Made by a program: the position numbers and the translations under genes. The notes beneath the pieces were generated by a model. It saw nothing but the letters and a program-made list of their open reading frames with translations. It was not told the origin of the DNA and ran no database searches. DNA of 64,000 nt from Dictyophora rubrovolvata (Eukaryota > Basidiomycota > Agaricomycetes > Phallales > Phallaceae): NCBI GenBank assembly GCA_029959195.1, contig CP114119.1, positions 2,666,001 to 2,730,000 of the forward strand, in the 5' to 3' direction. Below, one piece after another: positions 47,588 through 59,602 of the stretch (the first letter of the stretch is position 1; each line of letters begins with the position of its first letter).

Positions 47588-47648
47588 GACGCCCGTGTCC
47601 CATGGGACAATGTCTCATGAGACACTTCCCCAGTCGCGGTCGTTTCGT
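47588..47648 (-). repeat. Right terminal inverted repeat with two nested palindromes
   Basis: Mirror of the left end in its arms: CCCAGTCGC at 47629-47637 and GACGCC at 47588-47593. The palindromic core between the arms reads the same way on the plus strand as the left core, with GTGTCCCATGGGACA first and GTCTCATGAGAC second. Confidence 0.75.
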
Positions 47649-47658
47649 GACTTCTGTG
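47649..47658 (+). repeat. Right target-site duplication
   Basis: GACTTCTGTG, identical to 46101-46110. It lies 160 bases before the start codon of the fasciclin protein gene. Confidence 0.75.
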
Positions 47659-47818
47659 GCTGCTGACCTCTGCTGACTGTGTGATGTGACGTAATACATT
47701 CGGCACGTGACGTACCTGCACGGCGCAAAGTGATTCCATCCACACACACACCGCAAACTTTTGCCCTCCTCGCTCGTCAACATTCTTAGCGGCATTGCCC
47801 TTTGAGACGTAGCGAACG

Positions 47819-50800
47819 ATGCGCCTGTCGCTACCCGTTGCTCTCCTCGCTCTTCTCACCACAGTTCTTGCTGAAGTCCCCAGTCAGGATCAAACCCAGC
47901 GTCAGCAATATCAACGGCCCTTCACAGCCAGCAATAGGGAGTCCCACCATGCACAACAATCTTCTCGTCCCTCGCATTCCTTCCAGCCCTCCACAACATC
48001 GACAACGCTAGTTGACGCTCTTTCGGCAGATGGCAATTACACACGGCTGCTTCAACTACTGCAAAAAGCACGTCTTATCCCAACGCTCAACAGTCTAAAC
48101 GACACAACACTCTTCGCGCCGACAAATGACGCAATTGAAAAGGATGCTTTGCTTAGCATGGAGAGTGAAGTGGGAGAAGATGATTATGCTTTCGAAGCCA
48201 ATGACTTCCTATCGAACTCCGAACCGAAAGATAATATCAACGAAAAGCTTCGACAACAGTTGTTATATCATCTTCTGCACACGAGGCTGCAAGAATTGCC
48301 GAAAGAACTTAAGACCCATAACACATATTTATACCCTCGACCAATATCTTTGGATGTCCCTTCAACGCCCCCGTGGATACCTGTTCCTGGTGGGACACTA
48401 GGTGGCGAACCGCAGCGCATACGTGTTTCGGCGGGCGATGACAAGACCTATGTCGCCACTGACTACGAAGGCAAAGGAGGCATCGAAATCATACGCCCAC
48501 TGGTAAAAGCCGACAATGGCGTATTAATTGGTATTGCAGATGTCATCCAACCCCCTCCAAATCTCAGTGAGTGAAATCAAAATTCACCTTTATCTGATCA
48601 AAATGCTTTAACTAAACCACGATAAATTTCCCAGTGGAACTAGTGGAATCTTACGAACCATTATCATATTTCAAGAAAATTCTATCTGACAAATTACGAG
48701 CGGAAATTCAAGACAGTTCTGCGTTAACGTTGTTTCTCCCTCAGGCTTCGGCATGGGAATCATTAGACGAGGTCGAAAGGCTATATCTCGAAAGTGAATA
48801 TTCCGATGATGACGTTAGCAAAATCTTAGACATGCATACCGTCAAAAAAGGAAAAAAGGACAAAACGCCTGTGGGATGGTCGGATACATGGGTGAATAAT
48901 ACTAACTGTAAGCCTTTTGATCCGTATCAGGATGAGACGGATGCAAATTTATATATATATTAAAAACATGCAGTAACGACCGTTTTTGGAGACAAGCTGG
49001 ACATTATAATTTCTCCCGATTCAAAAACTACCATTTCTGGAGCTGAGCTCCTCCATCCAGATATCTATGCTTCAAATGGGGTCTTGCACCTAGTGTCATC
49101 GTTACTCATACCCCCAGACGCTCTCACGCTTACAGCTGAAAAGCATCTACTCGCTCTCAATTGCACTAATTTCGTCACACTTCTCAGATCCGTTTCATTA
49201 TCCAGTTTAGTAAATGACACAAAGGCGTCATATACAATCTTAGCTCCTCGGAACGATGTTCTAACCTTACATACTGACCAACCCCCGTTTCCTCCCGAAG
49301 GAACCGAAGACCTAGCAAGATATTTGAAATATCATTTTTTGCCTGGTAAATGGACGCGAGAAAATTTGCGCGATGGTATGCTTGTTGAAACTGCTCTGGA
49401 CGAAGCCGAGCTTTCTGGGAATCTTCAAGTTCTGAGCGTCGGTGTTGCTCCTGAAACTAAAGCTCTTTCCTTTGGTGGTGCAGGCGTGAGTGGTGAAAAC
49501 CCCAGTGGGTATTCTCATCCTTTTTTCTAGAAATTTTTTGAATTAACAACATAGACTCTTAGTCGAAATCAAGAATAATATTATTTATTTTATCACAAAA
49601 CCTCTCGCTCCTCCTGAAGACGTCTGGAAAACTGCATTGCCTTCCTTACAGTTCTCGACATTCATTGCTACAGTATTTTCCACTTCCTTAGCCGAAACAC
49701 TCAAAACCGCCCATGCGACTACATTCTTCATCCCTCAGAATAAGGCATTTGAACGACTAGGACTAGTTGCTAAATATCTTCTTGGGACTACCAATCGCGC
49801 CAAACGAGACCTTGAGCAAGTGATTCTGCATCATGTCGTTGATGGAATAGAATATTCTCGTGCATTGCTCAAGGGAACTCAGAAAACTTATCCTACCCTT
49901 GAAGGCTCGGATTTACACGCCACTAGACCTGATGATGGCTCGTTGCAAATATTCCCGAGTGGTGGATGGAGTAATTTGCGGGCCAACTTCGTCGGGGGAA
50001 ACACGAATGAGAACGGTAATGGAGGCGGGAAGAAATTTGCGAGTCTCGTTAACGACTATTTGGCTACTCCAAATTCTGGAGTAGCGGATTTATTAACCCG
50101 TACTGGCGTGATTCACGAAATTGATGCGGTACTTCTTCCACGAAGTGTAGATATCACACTGGCGAAGCTAGCTGATGCGGCTGATGGGAGTACAATGACG
50201 GGATTAGTGACCAAAGCTGGACTAGGATGGATTCTGAACGGCACGAAACCCCTCGCGGATGCGGTTTTTGATGAGTGGAATGAGTATTTGAGGTGGAGAA
50301 CTCCCGATGAGACTATTAATAATGGACGGCGAAGACAACGACAGCAAGGTGTCGTGTTGGATGATGTTGTTGGTTGGGTATTTTTGTGTCCCACAGAGAC
50401 TGCGTTTAAAGGAGTCAATATGACCCGGCTTTTGGCTGATACTATGGCGACGAAAAGACTGGTTGCGCAGCATTTGATTCCTATTGTTGTTCCACCCTCG
50501 AAACCTAAGCCTTCGTCGTGGTTTTCGTCTATTCCAACCATGAGGTCGTCAAGTTCGTTTTCGTTTTCGTCGTCGTCGTCATCATCATCATCTTCGCCTT
50601 CGGATATCTACAAACCCATCGGACTCGATGATAAAGCGACATATTCTACCGTTCTTTCCCAATCATCGCTCTATGGCGATATCACCTTCCGACCTGTAGA
50701 TGAGAATGACAAAAGTAAAGGGTACATCGTAGGAATCAAGGACGCGCGTGGAACGAATGGCGCGAATGACTGGGCAAATGTCTTAGCGTGGGGTCGCAGT

Positions 50801-51088
50801 ACGGTCGGACCTCGGAGTTCCCTTCACATTTCTTCGAGGTCTTCTTCTTCGAGTTTCATCAGTTTCGCGGATACACCCTCTGAGGGCGGTGTAATTCAAA
50901 TAGATCGTGTTTTAGTTCCGTATGAACCTAAATGGTGGATTGAATACGGTCCACCGGGGATTGTACTAACCCTCGGTCTATTTTTCATCGGTTCATTTTT
51001 CATGGGTGTTCGTAAACTATGGAAAAAAGACACTGTTGAAGCGACATATGAACCTATTGGTGGGTTTGCGAGGGAAGATGACGATTGA
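47819..51088 (+). CDS. Multi-fasciclin (FAS1) domain membrane protein
   Basis: Four exons (47819-48566, 48635-48907, 48974-49504, 49563-51088) give 1025 residues. A signal peptide (LSLPVALLALLTTVLA) opens the protein. Four or five FAS1 repeats follow, recognised by the H1/H2-like pattern in which a leucine-rich helix leads to a 'TLFAPTNDA' type strand: TTLFAPTND near residue 100, LTLFLPQAS near 295, YTILAPRND near 475, TTFFIPQNKAF near 590 and a divergent VFLCPTETAF near 815. A helix near the end (IVLTLGLFFIGSFF) precedes a basic KLWKK, giving a type I membrane topology with a short cytoplasmic tail. FAS1 proteins act in adhesion and wall contact; large anchored ones in fungi may be vacuolar or plasma-membrane. 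A Ser-rich insertion (50540-50600) lies within the last domain. The promoter is cut short by the mobile element ending 160 bases upstream. Confidence 0.85.
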
Positions 51089-53392
51089 AGGGTTGGAGAT
51101 CCTATTAGACTCCTTTCTCTTTTTTTTCTTTGCTCATTTTCTCTGTTGCTCTGCGAGTCTTCAATTCTTTGTTTCTATAACTCTTTTTGCCTTGCCCTTC
51201 CCTCCGTTTCATCATCATCATCGCCATCGCCCTAATCCTGCGCCTGTGTTGTATAGTTTATTTGCATAGTGGACTAAACGTGTTAATTAATAAATCGGTT
51301 TATGTATCCTTTATATACGTAAATATATGAGATCGGGGTTTTTCTATAGCATTATTTAGATTTTTGTTTTGACTCGAAGGGGGAAAGTTGATTGTAATTG
51401 TAACATTGTCGCTTGAATTTGAACGTGCATAACTGTCAACATTGGCATTGATCTAGTAAATTCGTGCAATAGGGCACGAGAGCAAACGCCGTTACGCAGC
51501 TAGACCTGTTATATATCCAGAGAACTTGTCAAAGAGGAAGGGTGGTCGAAGGAGGAGGTGAATACAACTCTGATCATTACACAATTAGGAAAGTTTGGGA
51601 AGTTTTTTTTTTTTTTCAAATAAGGTACAATGAAAATTAGTTTTGATGCAACGGCCGAAACTCTGTCAGCCTTTTTCGTGTTTCAGCCAGTTTTATTTAT
51701 CTTCATGGTTCAGCGGAATATTCAGGTTAGGGTGACGCAAGATTGGTTATTTGTATTTGTATTTTGATTTTGATTTTGACATTTGGCAATGGAAGATGAA
51801 ACTTTGAAGGGTCGTGCAGTGAGGCCATTCAGGGTTGAGTTTGGGTTCGAATAACTGCGCCATAGGTTTTAGTAAAGAAATCCACAAAGATCGATGTTTC
51901 AAACTGGTAGGGGTAACGTGTTTCAAAAATTATGGTGCTAAGTAGTGCCGAGGAAGCGTGAGTGAGAGCTCAGGAAATGTTAGGAGGTGCCCACCGCGGC
52001 GGGTAATTCAGATTTAATCATTCCATCCTTGTCAGTTAAGTTTCTGATACTCACCAGGAAATAAAATTACGTCTGAAAAAGATAAGTGAATGCGGGAATC
52101 TCGGGGAACATTGTTGGTTAATGCTCCCATGATCTAACAAACAATAAAAAGACTGAGAAAGGTCCTTATACTAGCCTGTCACCCAGATTCGGAGCATTGA
52201 AGAAGATAGAGCTTCTTTATGCTCAAAATAAGGGGCTGGCAATTATACCCTGTCAATCATTTGAAGGCTTCTGAAGGTGTTTATAATGCGAGAATTCTGA
52301 GCGGGTTTGTTCATGTCAATAAAATTAGCAATACTACCACAAAAGCATTACCATCATACCAGACATTGTTGAAAAAGGAAAGAGGTTAACACGAGGGACT
52401 GATCTCGATAAGGAGTCCGAGTCGGCCGGATAGCTGGACTTTCCACTTTACGATTGATCATGAATTCATGATAGATTGACGCACGGTTCTGTCAGAGTAA
52501 GTGGAAAAAGGAAATGGGAGACCGAGAAAGAAAGGATTTTTCTTCTTTTCAAGTCATGTCGTCTCTGAAGTTATTGTAAGGTTAAGGTTAGGCTTAAGCT
52601 GTTGTACCCAATTGAAATTTGCGCCTTTTAGATTGATGGACCAAGATAGAATTCAAAGTTGAGACCATAAAGGATGCTCATGTTAGTGAAAGACCATAAA
52701 CATGGAACCATGAAGAAAGAAAAGCCAGAGGATAGATCGATGGGCTTGGGTACATCAGCGACGACCAATCTACATCTCGATTTGATTGACATAATATGGA
52801 TAATGATATATCTTCGAGCCGAGCATGTCCAAATATGCTTCTTGATAATGCACGTGAAGATGGCCATGTCGTGAGTCACAAGTTTTAGAAGACAGACATA
52901 TAAAGAAGTCGGCAGTACACGAACTGTCCATAAGAAGATTTGAGAGCCGTGAAAATAAAGGAATGATTGATGGGCATATTATTGGCCATGAGACGAGTCT
53001 TAAATTGTTTTGGCGAGGCACGTCAGGAACAAAATCACGGGTGAAAATTTGATGTTGGTATTGCTCTATGAATTAGGTATCGTCAATAGGTCCTCCCTAG
53101 GAGGTAATGGGATGCTATAAAAGTACAACGGGGAGCCAATCAATTGAAAGTTTCCTCGGATCCAAAAGAAAGCGAAGATGGAAGACAAAAAGGTGACGGG
53201 TGAAAACAAAAAATGGAAAGCAAACAAAATACTAACACAGTAGCAAAGTAAAAGATGCACAATATATACTGATATAAAGTAGAAAAAAAAATGTGATGCT
53301 TTGGGATGTAATTTCGGATCTGCATGATATTTGAAAAAAATGAAAGAGTCCATGGGGACAATAAAATAATGTACGCTAGTTTTCGATGAATT
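51089..53392. other. Intergenic region between convergent genes, nothing recognised
   Basis: Begins with a pyrimidine-rich 3' UTR (51110-51240) and continues AT-rich. Overlapping minus-strand frames near 52628-53400 have hydrophobic runs but no domain and no consistent splicing. Confidence 0.35.
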
Positions 53393-56300
53393 TTATAAAA
53401 CATCACCTGAATATGAGGCGGAGGGTGTCATACGACGAGAAGGTATGACTTCGAAGCTCTCATCGGCCAAACCACTGCTTATAGTCGACTGCGGCTGTGA
53501 TTGCAATGACGACGACAACTGCGCGAAATCAGTGAATCGCGATGACGAGTTTAACACACTCCCAGTTGGTAATGAATGCGACATCGCCATTCCCGAACTT
53601 CCATTCAAACTCGTACGTTGATTATTCCCAGCACCTGCAGGTGGAAGATCAAATTGCAACTGAAGCAGGCGACTTTGCGAAGTTGACCGACGCGCTTTTG
53701 GTGGGGAAGGTGGCGGAGAGGGTACACTCCTGCGACTATCTGAGACCGACCGATCAGAAGTTGCGCTTGCTGTAGATTCCGGCCGTGACTCCGACGGACG
53801 CCGTAATCCAAGCGCACTCTGTTGCTGATGTATTCGTGCTTTCCGAAGCTCGACATCCGCCGGACTAGTACTTCCCCCCCAATTTTTCAGTATACCCTTT
53901 GAACTGACACTGCTGGTGTTAGGCTTATGACTCGGTCCTCCTCCAGTCGGGTTTGAGACACTACTCAGCAAACTCGGAGTGGACGGTGATTTGTATAGGA
54001 CACTATCAAACTGGAATGGATCGCTTCCGGAATCGGGGCGAGGAATGGGGGAGACAGAAGGGCGTCTCGGGCGCAGTTGAGGTTGAGGCGGCTGAGGCTG
54101 CTGAGGTTGTGAAGATGACGATGTTGCAGGTGGTCGTGGTAAGCTTCGAACACTAGCCAACGATTCCTCCCGCGAATGCTGCGACAAAATAGAGCTTGGC
54201 TTGGTGCTGCTACTCGATATAGATGTAGACGCAGATGTAAAGCCAGACGTAGGTGGTGTAGGCAGTCCGTAATCGACAGAACCAGGACCAGAAGTAAGAG
54301 GTAACGGCAGTGGCGGCATCGCCGGAAGAGGTGGCGGATCCGCTACGCCATACCCAGCCATAGATCTCGATCCATTACCATTACTCGACGGATTCGATCC
54401 AGGCCCAGGTCCAGATCCAGAGCTCGCACCCGCACCCACACCCGGTGTCGTCGTCGCTGAACTCTTACGCCACAAGTTCCGCAACCCACGGACAGACATA
54501 ATAGAATTGCTCCTCGCGCGCTTCTGTCTCAAAGAATTGTTGCTGCTGCTACTGCTGTAAACAGCCGCTTCAATACTCTGCTCAGAATCAGCCGAGAAAC
54601 GACTAGACTGTTTCTCATTTGGTGACGTCTCCACTGTCATTGCAATGCTGTGAAGAGTACTCTGGGATTCAATGGAATTCGAGGGATCCGCAGCGACAGT
54701 AACTGGCGGAGGCAATGGCGGAAGATTTAGATAGGAATCATATTCCGACATACGGGAGGTATCCCCGAAGCTCACATCGCGTTTTCCAAAGGGATCGGGA
54801 GAGAGAGGAAGCAAAGGAGGCGAATCGGGAACCGGTCCGTTGCTAGGCGCACCATTCGGGGCGGAATTCAATGAACTCGATCCTCTCAAAGGAGGAACAA
54901 TAATTAACTCCTGAACATCATCGATCTCACTGGCAATTCTGTTCCCGTTCCCGTTGCCATCATTCATTTTATCCGAGTTGAAACCAGCCTTTGAGCCTAT
55001 GTTTGCCGGGCTATTTGAGGCAATTGAGACTGCGGCACCTAAGGCAGGGCGTAATGTCAAATGAGGCGGCGTTCGTTCGACGGCACCAGGTTTGGCCGAA
55101 TTCAACGGTGGAGTAATCAGACCCTTGGATCCCTTTGAGACGTGGAGTGCATGCGTTGCGACTTGTTGATGCGGCAGCTGCTGATGCTCCATGTGGGAAC
55201 GGGACGACGAACTACAAAGGGAAACGAAGGACACAATTGAGTTGACACATATGGAATCTCTTTTGGGTTAGATGATAACTAACCTTGAAGAGCTCATTGA
55301 ACTTCTGCCCCGTTTATGTACTGATAGCCGTTTTTTTGGAGAGGTGGATGGAGATGGGGATGGAGACGTAGAAGCAGAAGCGGGCGCAGAGCCCTCTTTT
55401 TCTCTGCGTGACGATGGTGATGACAGGCCAGGTAGTTTCTCAGCTGGACTGAAACCGGCTGAAGGGAGAGGCGGCAGAGGAGGCGATGCCGCACTGAGTT
55501 TCCGGGGTGATAGTTGTGCCAGTTGCTGTTGTAAAGAAATATCAGTTGACGTGAGTTGAAGAGAAAGAGAAAACAAGAACAAACAAACTTTTTCGAGAAT
55601 GTCCAATTTTTGCTTCATGATAACTTGACTGGAACGGTCGGCTTCCTCCTCCTATCAAAGCTCCATGAGAAAAAAAGCCATGGAAGAGAAAACAAAACAT
55701 GGATCCGTACTGCGATAGATTCCTCAATGAACTTCCCGGCACGCACGCCGAACCCAAAACCTAGGCCATCACCATCACCAAACACAATACCAGTACGATG
55801 CTTCATTCGCTTCTCATTAACACCATTACCATCTTTGCCAACAAGATTGGTTTCCGAAAACGATCTTTGCATCACAGGGAACGCACTCCGGGGACCGGCG
55901 TTACCACTGATACTTGTTGCAGACGCAGTTGGCGGCGCAATCTTGAGAGGAGGCGGTGCAGGTCTTCTAGGTGCCAAGGGGGCGACAACACCTTCATTCT
56001 TCAATTTCAAAGTTGGTTTCTGGTGATCACTCCAGAGTTTGAGGACTTCGCCTTCATCATCAGCGATAGGGACGGCACTTTCATCAACATCAGGACCATC
56101 TCCTTCAATAACTAGTGCCAAATCCCGTGGTTTCTGGTTCCTCCGGGTCAAAGGTGCTTCATGTTTCATCGCATCCCAAGTGTCTGCGTCGGTTCCGAAA
56201 ACATCGGCGAGGGGATCAATGTCCCTATCTCCATCACCGCCAGACCCTGGTCCTCCTTCGAGTAGCGGGATGCGCATTTTAACGGTCGCATCAATTTCAT

Positions 56301-57819
56301 CCTCATCAGCATGAGCATGAGCAATAGCGTCACTGTCTTGAGTCGCCGTTTTCCCAACCGAATTAGCAGAGTTGGGATCGTGATTACCATCACCATCGCC
56401 ATCATTATCACCATCATGAAGCAAAGCGTAGCCAATTCTTTTCAGCGCAGCATCGTGTACCTTTTCTTTTTCCCTATCATCGTCAGAAGTTGAAGTGAGC
56501 GAATCGAATCTCGACCTCGATTTTGCCAAATCAGGGAGCTCCAGTGGGAGAGGAACAAGTCGCTCGATAGAAGAAGCGTTAACATTCGTATTAAGATTGA
56601 AGTTCGTGTTGGCGTTAGCATTGGCGGTGGATGCCTTCCATTTAGCTCGATCTTTTCGTGCTTTGAGCCAACCGTCGTACCATTTGGCTTTGCGCACGTC
56701 AATGTCGAATTCTACTTTAGCGAGAATCGGTAAAAATGGATTGGGTGTAAGGTCAGATGCGATGGCAAGAAGATCTGGGTGTGTACGCGTGTGGGTGCTC
56801 TCGTTATCGAGGGAAGTAAAGCCTGTGTTTGCGGTGCTCGGACTTGGGTTGCTGGTGGTACTAGTAGTTGTACTCGTGCTCGTGTCGGTATCTGAAGGTG
56901 TATCAGAAGGATGAGAATTATGAACTGGGGTAGGCGTAGGCGTAGTAGACAATGATGAAAGTGAAGAAGAGAACTCTCGATCAAAGGGAAAGGGTGAAGA
57001 ACTCGATGGGGTCAGGTTTCCAGGTAAAGATGCAGATCGGAAAGCAAGAGAGGAGGGTGCTCTTGAAGTTGTAGCGACACCCAATTGTTCTTGTCGCTCA
57101 GCTTGTAAAGCACGATACCAAAGTAATTTCCATACTTCGTCGGATATTCGTGGACCGTCGTTTGTCCCGTCTGGTGTAATCTGAGACAGATAGAGCACTA
57201 GCCCGCCAGTGCTTGGCAAACTGTATTCTCGGGCAATAGCGCCGAGCTGACTGCGTAAGGTTGGATAGAGAGGAATGAGAATGCCTCTGCGAAACTGGGA
57301 GCGGTAGCTGTTTACTGAGATAGAATTAACACCGTGCGGTGGTGAAGAAGACAAAGTTGGATCATCATCGTCATCAGATGGAAGAAAGGGAGGAGGTACA
57401 ATGTGTAAAAGGAAGCGAGACGGGGGACGAAAGGCCGATGGAGAGGGCGAACGGATGTATGCTGCAGGCATGGGAGTGTTCACCCCAAGTGCATTAGCAA
57501 TGTTCGCTAACTTGGTAGGGGGAAGAGGAGAGCGGGGACGAAAGAAGGAAGAGGATATTTGAATGCCAGTGTCGGGAGAAGGCTGTTCAAATTCATTTTC
57601 GTTTTGGGAAGGATCCATGGCATAACTCGAGGTGTCAAGGCGCAGAGATGGAGGCACCGGTGTGGACTGGGATGGGGTCTCGTTGTCGTTGTCATTGTTA
57701 TTATCGTTGGTGTCACGAGGAACGGATTGTTCCTGGAATGGACCGACAGAGATTTCCAGAGGCTTTGGCATGTGGACTGTTCGTTGATGTCGAAATGGGA
57801 AGGGACTCGTGAGATCCAT
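53393..57819 (-). CDS. Large Ser/Pro-rich conserved hypothetical protein (1410 residues)
   Basis: Four minus-strand exons (57819-55711, 55651-55589, 55525-55284, 55211-53393) join in frame, linking what otherwise look like two genes. Near residues 195-255 there is an ordered block (GILIPLYPTLRSQLGAIARE, then YSLPSTGGLVLYLSQI and DEVWKLLWYRAL), the type of segment conserved among fungal orthologues, which I cannot name. The next part has Thr/Ser and Asp-rich stretches; a short helix MKQKLDILEKQLAQL spans the small second and third exons (possible coiled coil). The C-terminal 600 residues are low complexity with many SP and PPP motifs typical of phospho-regulated scaffolds. Function unknown; cell polarity or signalling would be a guess. 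The stop at 53393 follows a possible donor (CAG/GTGATG), so a further 3' exon is conceivable. Confidence 0.8.
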
Positions 57820-59094
57820 GATGGGTGTACAGAAGACTTGTCTGATATGATCCGACTTTTAATAAACCCGTGTTGAAAATAATGTTTTTCAAGCTATTGG
57901 ATTGGTATGGTGAGGTAACCGGGGCCCTCAAGCGGGAAACGCAATGAACTGAGCTGAAGTAAACGCGAAAAGCCAACGAGATGCAACTGGTTCTTGCTGT
58001 TACAAAAAGATGAGATATACCAGGAAAATTAATATAGAAGTAGAACAGATATTATACCAAACGGCGCAATGTGCCCTTGCAATAGCAGTTTAAACAAAAG
58101 GCCAAAAAAGACCAAAAAAGACAAAAAAGAAAGGCGTGGGTCGTGTAGGCCGTGTGGATCGTCTTAGTGTCGTCACTTGACGATTAAGAGGCTCTTCGCT
58201 GTTTACTGCAGCCCTGAAATCGTATTCACCAACCAACAAGGGGAATGTCAACGTTTTCAGCGAAAAAAGCAGGGCGAACAACGAAATGTTTCCCAGAATA
58301 ACTTGGGACACACAAACGTAACGCGCCCATAAGGATCCACATCACTCGGCTAATTTCCCGCCCCAAATGGCCATCACTAGGAAATAGTTAGACTAGATCG
58401 CGCGCCACAGACTGTCGAAATAAAAATAATTATAATTAATTTTTTTTCTTCATTTTCATACGTTGGTACTAACGTCAAAAGTCAAATCTCTATTTACTCT
58501 TCACTCTTCTGCAACCAGAGTAATGTTCTCTGGGTCGATTCATCCTGACCCAATCGAATTCATGGCAACATAAATCTTCATCAGAAAACTTCCTCAACTC
58601 TCCACTCAACGGTGTGAGTTTCTTTCAATATCCGATTCAATGACGGATGCCAGCCGACCAACCCAGACTTGTATTCGATCTCCAGTCAATTAGCAACGCG
58701 AACCCGGAGGTCGCCAGCAAATTCATTGCCAAAGTGGGCGGATGCTATCAATTACAAATGACGTCGGCGTAAGACCCTTGTATTCATTTTCAATCTTCAA
58801 CCTGAATTCAGCGGATAGCACGAACGTGGCTTAGATCACTGATTCTGATGGGCAAATATTTCAATTCAGTTTACGAAAGTCGAAATTTTCCATCTAAACT
58901 GAGCTCAATGTTCAAGTACTTACCTATATCTGCAGGCTGATGTGAAAGTCGGAGGCAATGTCTATATCTTGTGTGACAGTCTCATGTAACGTACAGGATG
59001 ACAAAGAAGGGATGGACTTCTACACTGACAAAACGAGACTCTATAGCGTGCTTGGAAGTTCGCACTGTGCGCAGCTTTCGAAGCCATCTTTTTT
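57820..59094. other. Promoter region and an unassigned coding-like exon
   Basis: Upstream of the large minus-strand gene. On the plus strand, 58656-58772 reads as a good exon after a GCCAG acceptor, with DQPRLVFDLQSISNANPEVA and AKVGGCYQLQM, ending in a stop or a GC donor; a second short one, beginning GCTGATGTG near 58937, codes ADVKVGGNVYILCDSLM. They suggest a small gene or its remnant; the start could not be found. Confidence 0.35.
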
Positions 59095-59288
59095 TCGCTT
59101 CTTGCTGTTTATGTGCCATTTATGCGCTGTAACAAAATAAATTGCCAAAAATAAACAAACGAACCTATAAGGCATCGTGCATAACCTTTACAAGCAATTT
59201 CGCGGAAGAAAACGTCGTCAAAGGGGTTCCGATTTTTCGATAATGAAAATCTTTTCTCAATCTTTTCGGCCGATCTTTTGCGCAGCTT
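59095..59288 (-). pseudogene. Fragment copied from a FunK1 kinase gene, intron included
   Basis: On the minus strand this stretch matches the kinase gene at about 31871-32094 at both DNA and protein level: AKDRPKRLRKDFHYR and GTPLTTFSSAKLLVKVMHDAL differ from the intact gene by few residues, and four codons (VLEE region) are missing. The match goes on through a shortened version of the following intron and into the start of the next exon (GCGCATAAA), so the copy arose from DNA, not from mRNA. No rest of a kinase is found on either side, so it is a gene fragment without coding ability. Confidence 0.8.
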
Positions 59289-59602
59289 TGATCTTTTTTA
59301 AAAAAGTAAAAGACATTACAGTAAGAGACTAAGAGACATTGGGACAGTGGGGACATCGATAAAGGCGTGCCTTTCCTCTTCCTGCTCTCAGAAATAATAT
59401 CACCGGTTAAAAGGAGCTATACCCACCATTACTTCACAAGTAAGAGATTAGTAGCCCGTCATGATTAGCAGTAATTGAAACGACTGACCGCTCTGCGGAG
59501 CCGCGTCTTCCATCGTCTTCAGGTCATCCGAAGATATCCTTCCGACAGACTTTCTCTAAAAACGGGTCATTCATTGTTGACAGACAAGAATGTTATCGAA
59601 TA

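Larger units (their letters stand above)
46111..47648. mobile_element. 1.54-kb transposon-like element with inverted repeats, carrying a KDZ-associated CxC gene
   Basis: Imperfect inverted repeats form the ends: 46111-46173 and 47588-47648. The best conserved arm is GCGACTGGG (46122-46130) against CCCAGTCGC (47629-47637); an inner arm is GGCGTC (46168-46173) against GACGCC (47588-47593). Between the arms lie two palindromes on each side. An exact 10-bp direct repeat flanks the unit. Inside are two convergent genes and no transposase with a catalytic core, so it would be non-autonomous. A 9-11 bp target duplication is usual for Mutator-like elements and 8 bp for hAT and KDZ-type elements, so the superfamily is open. 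The CxC gene, in a family found next to KDZ transposases, favours a KDZ connection. The structural evidence is strong; the class is inference. Confidence 0.72.
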
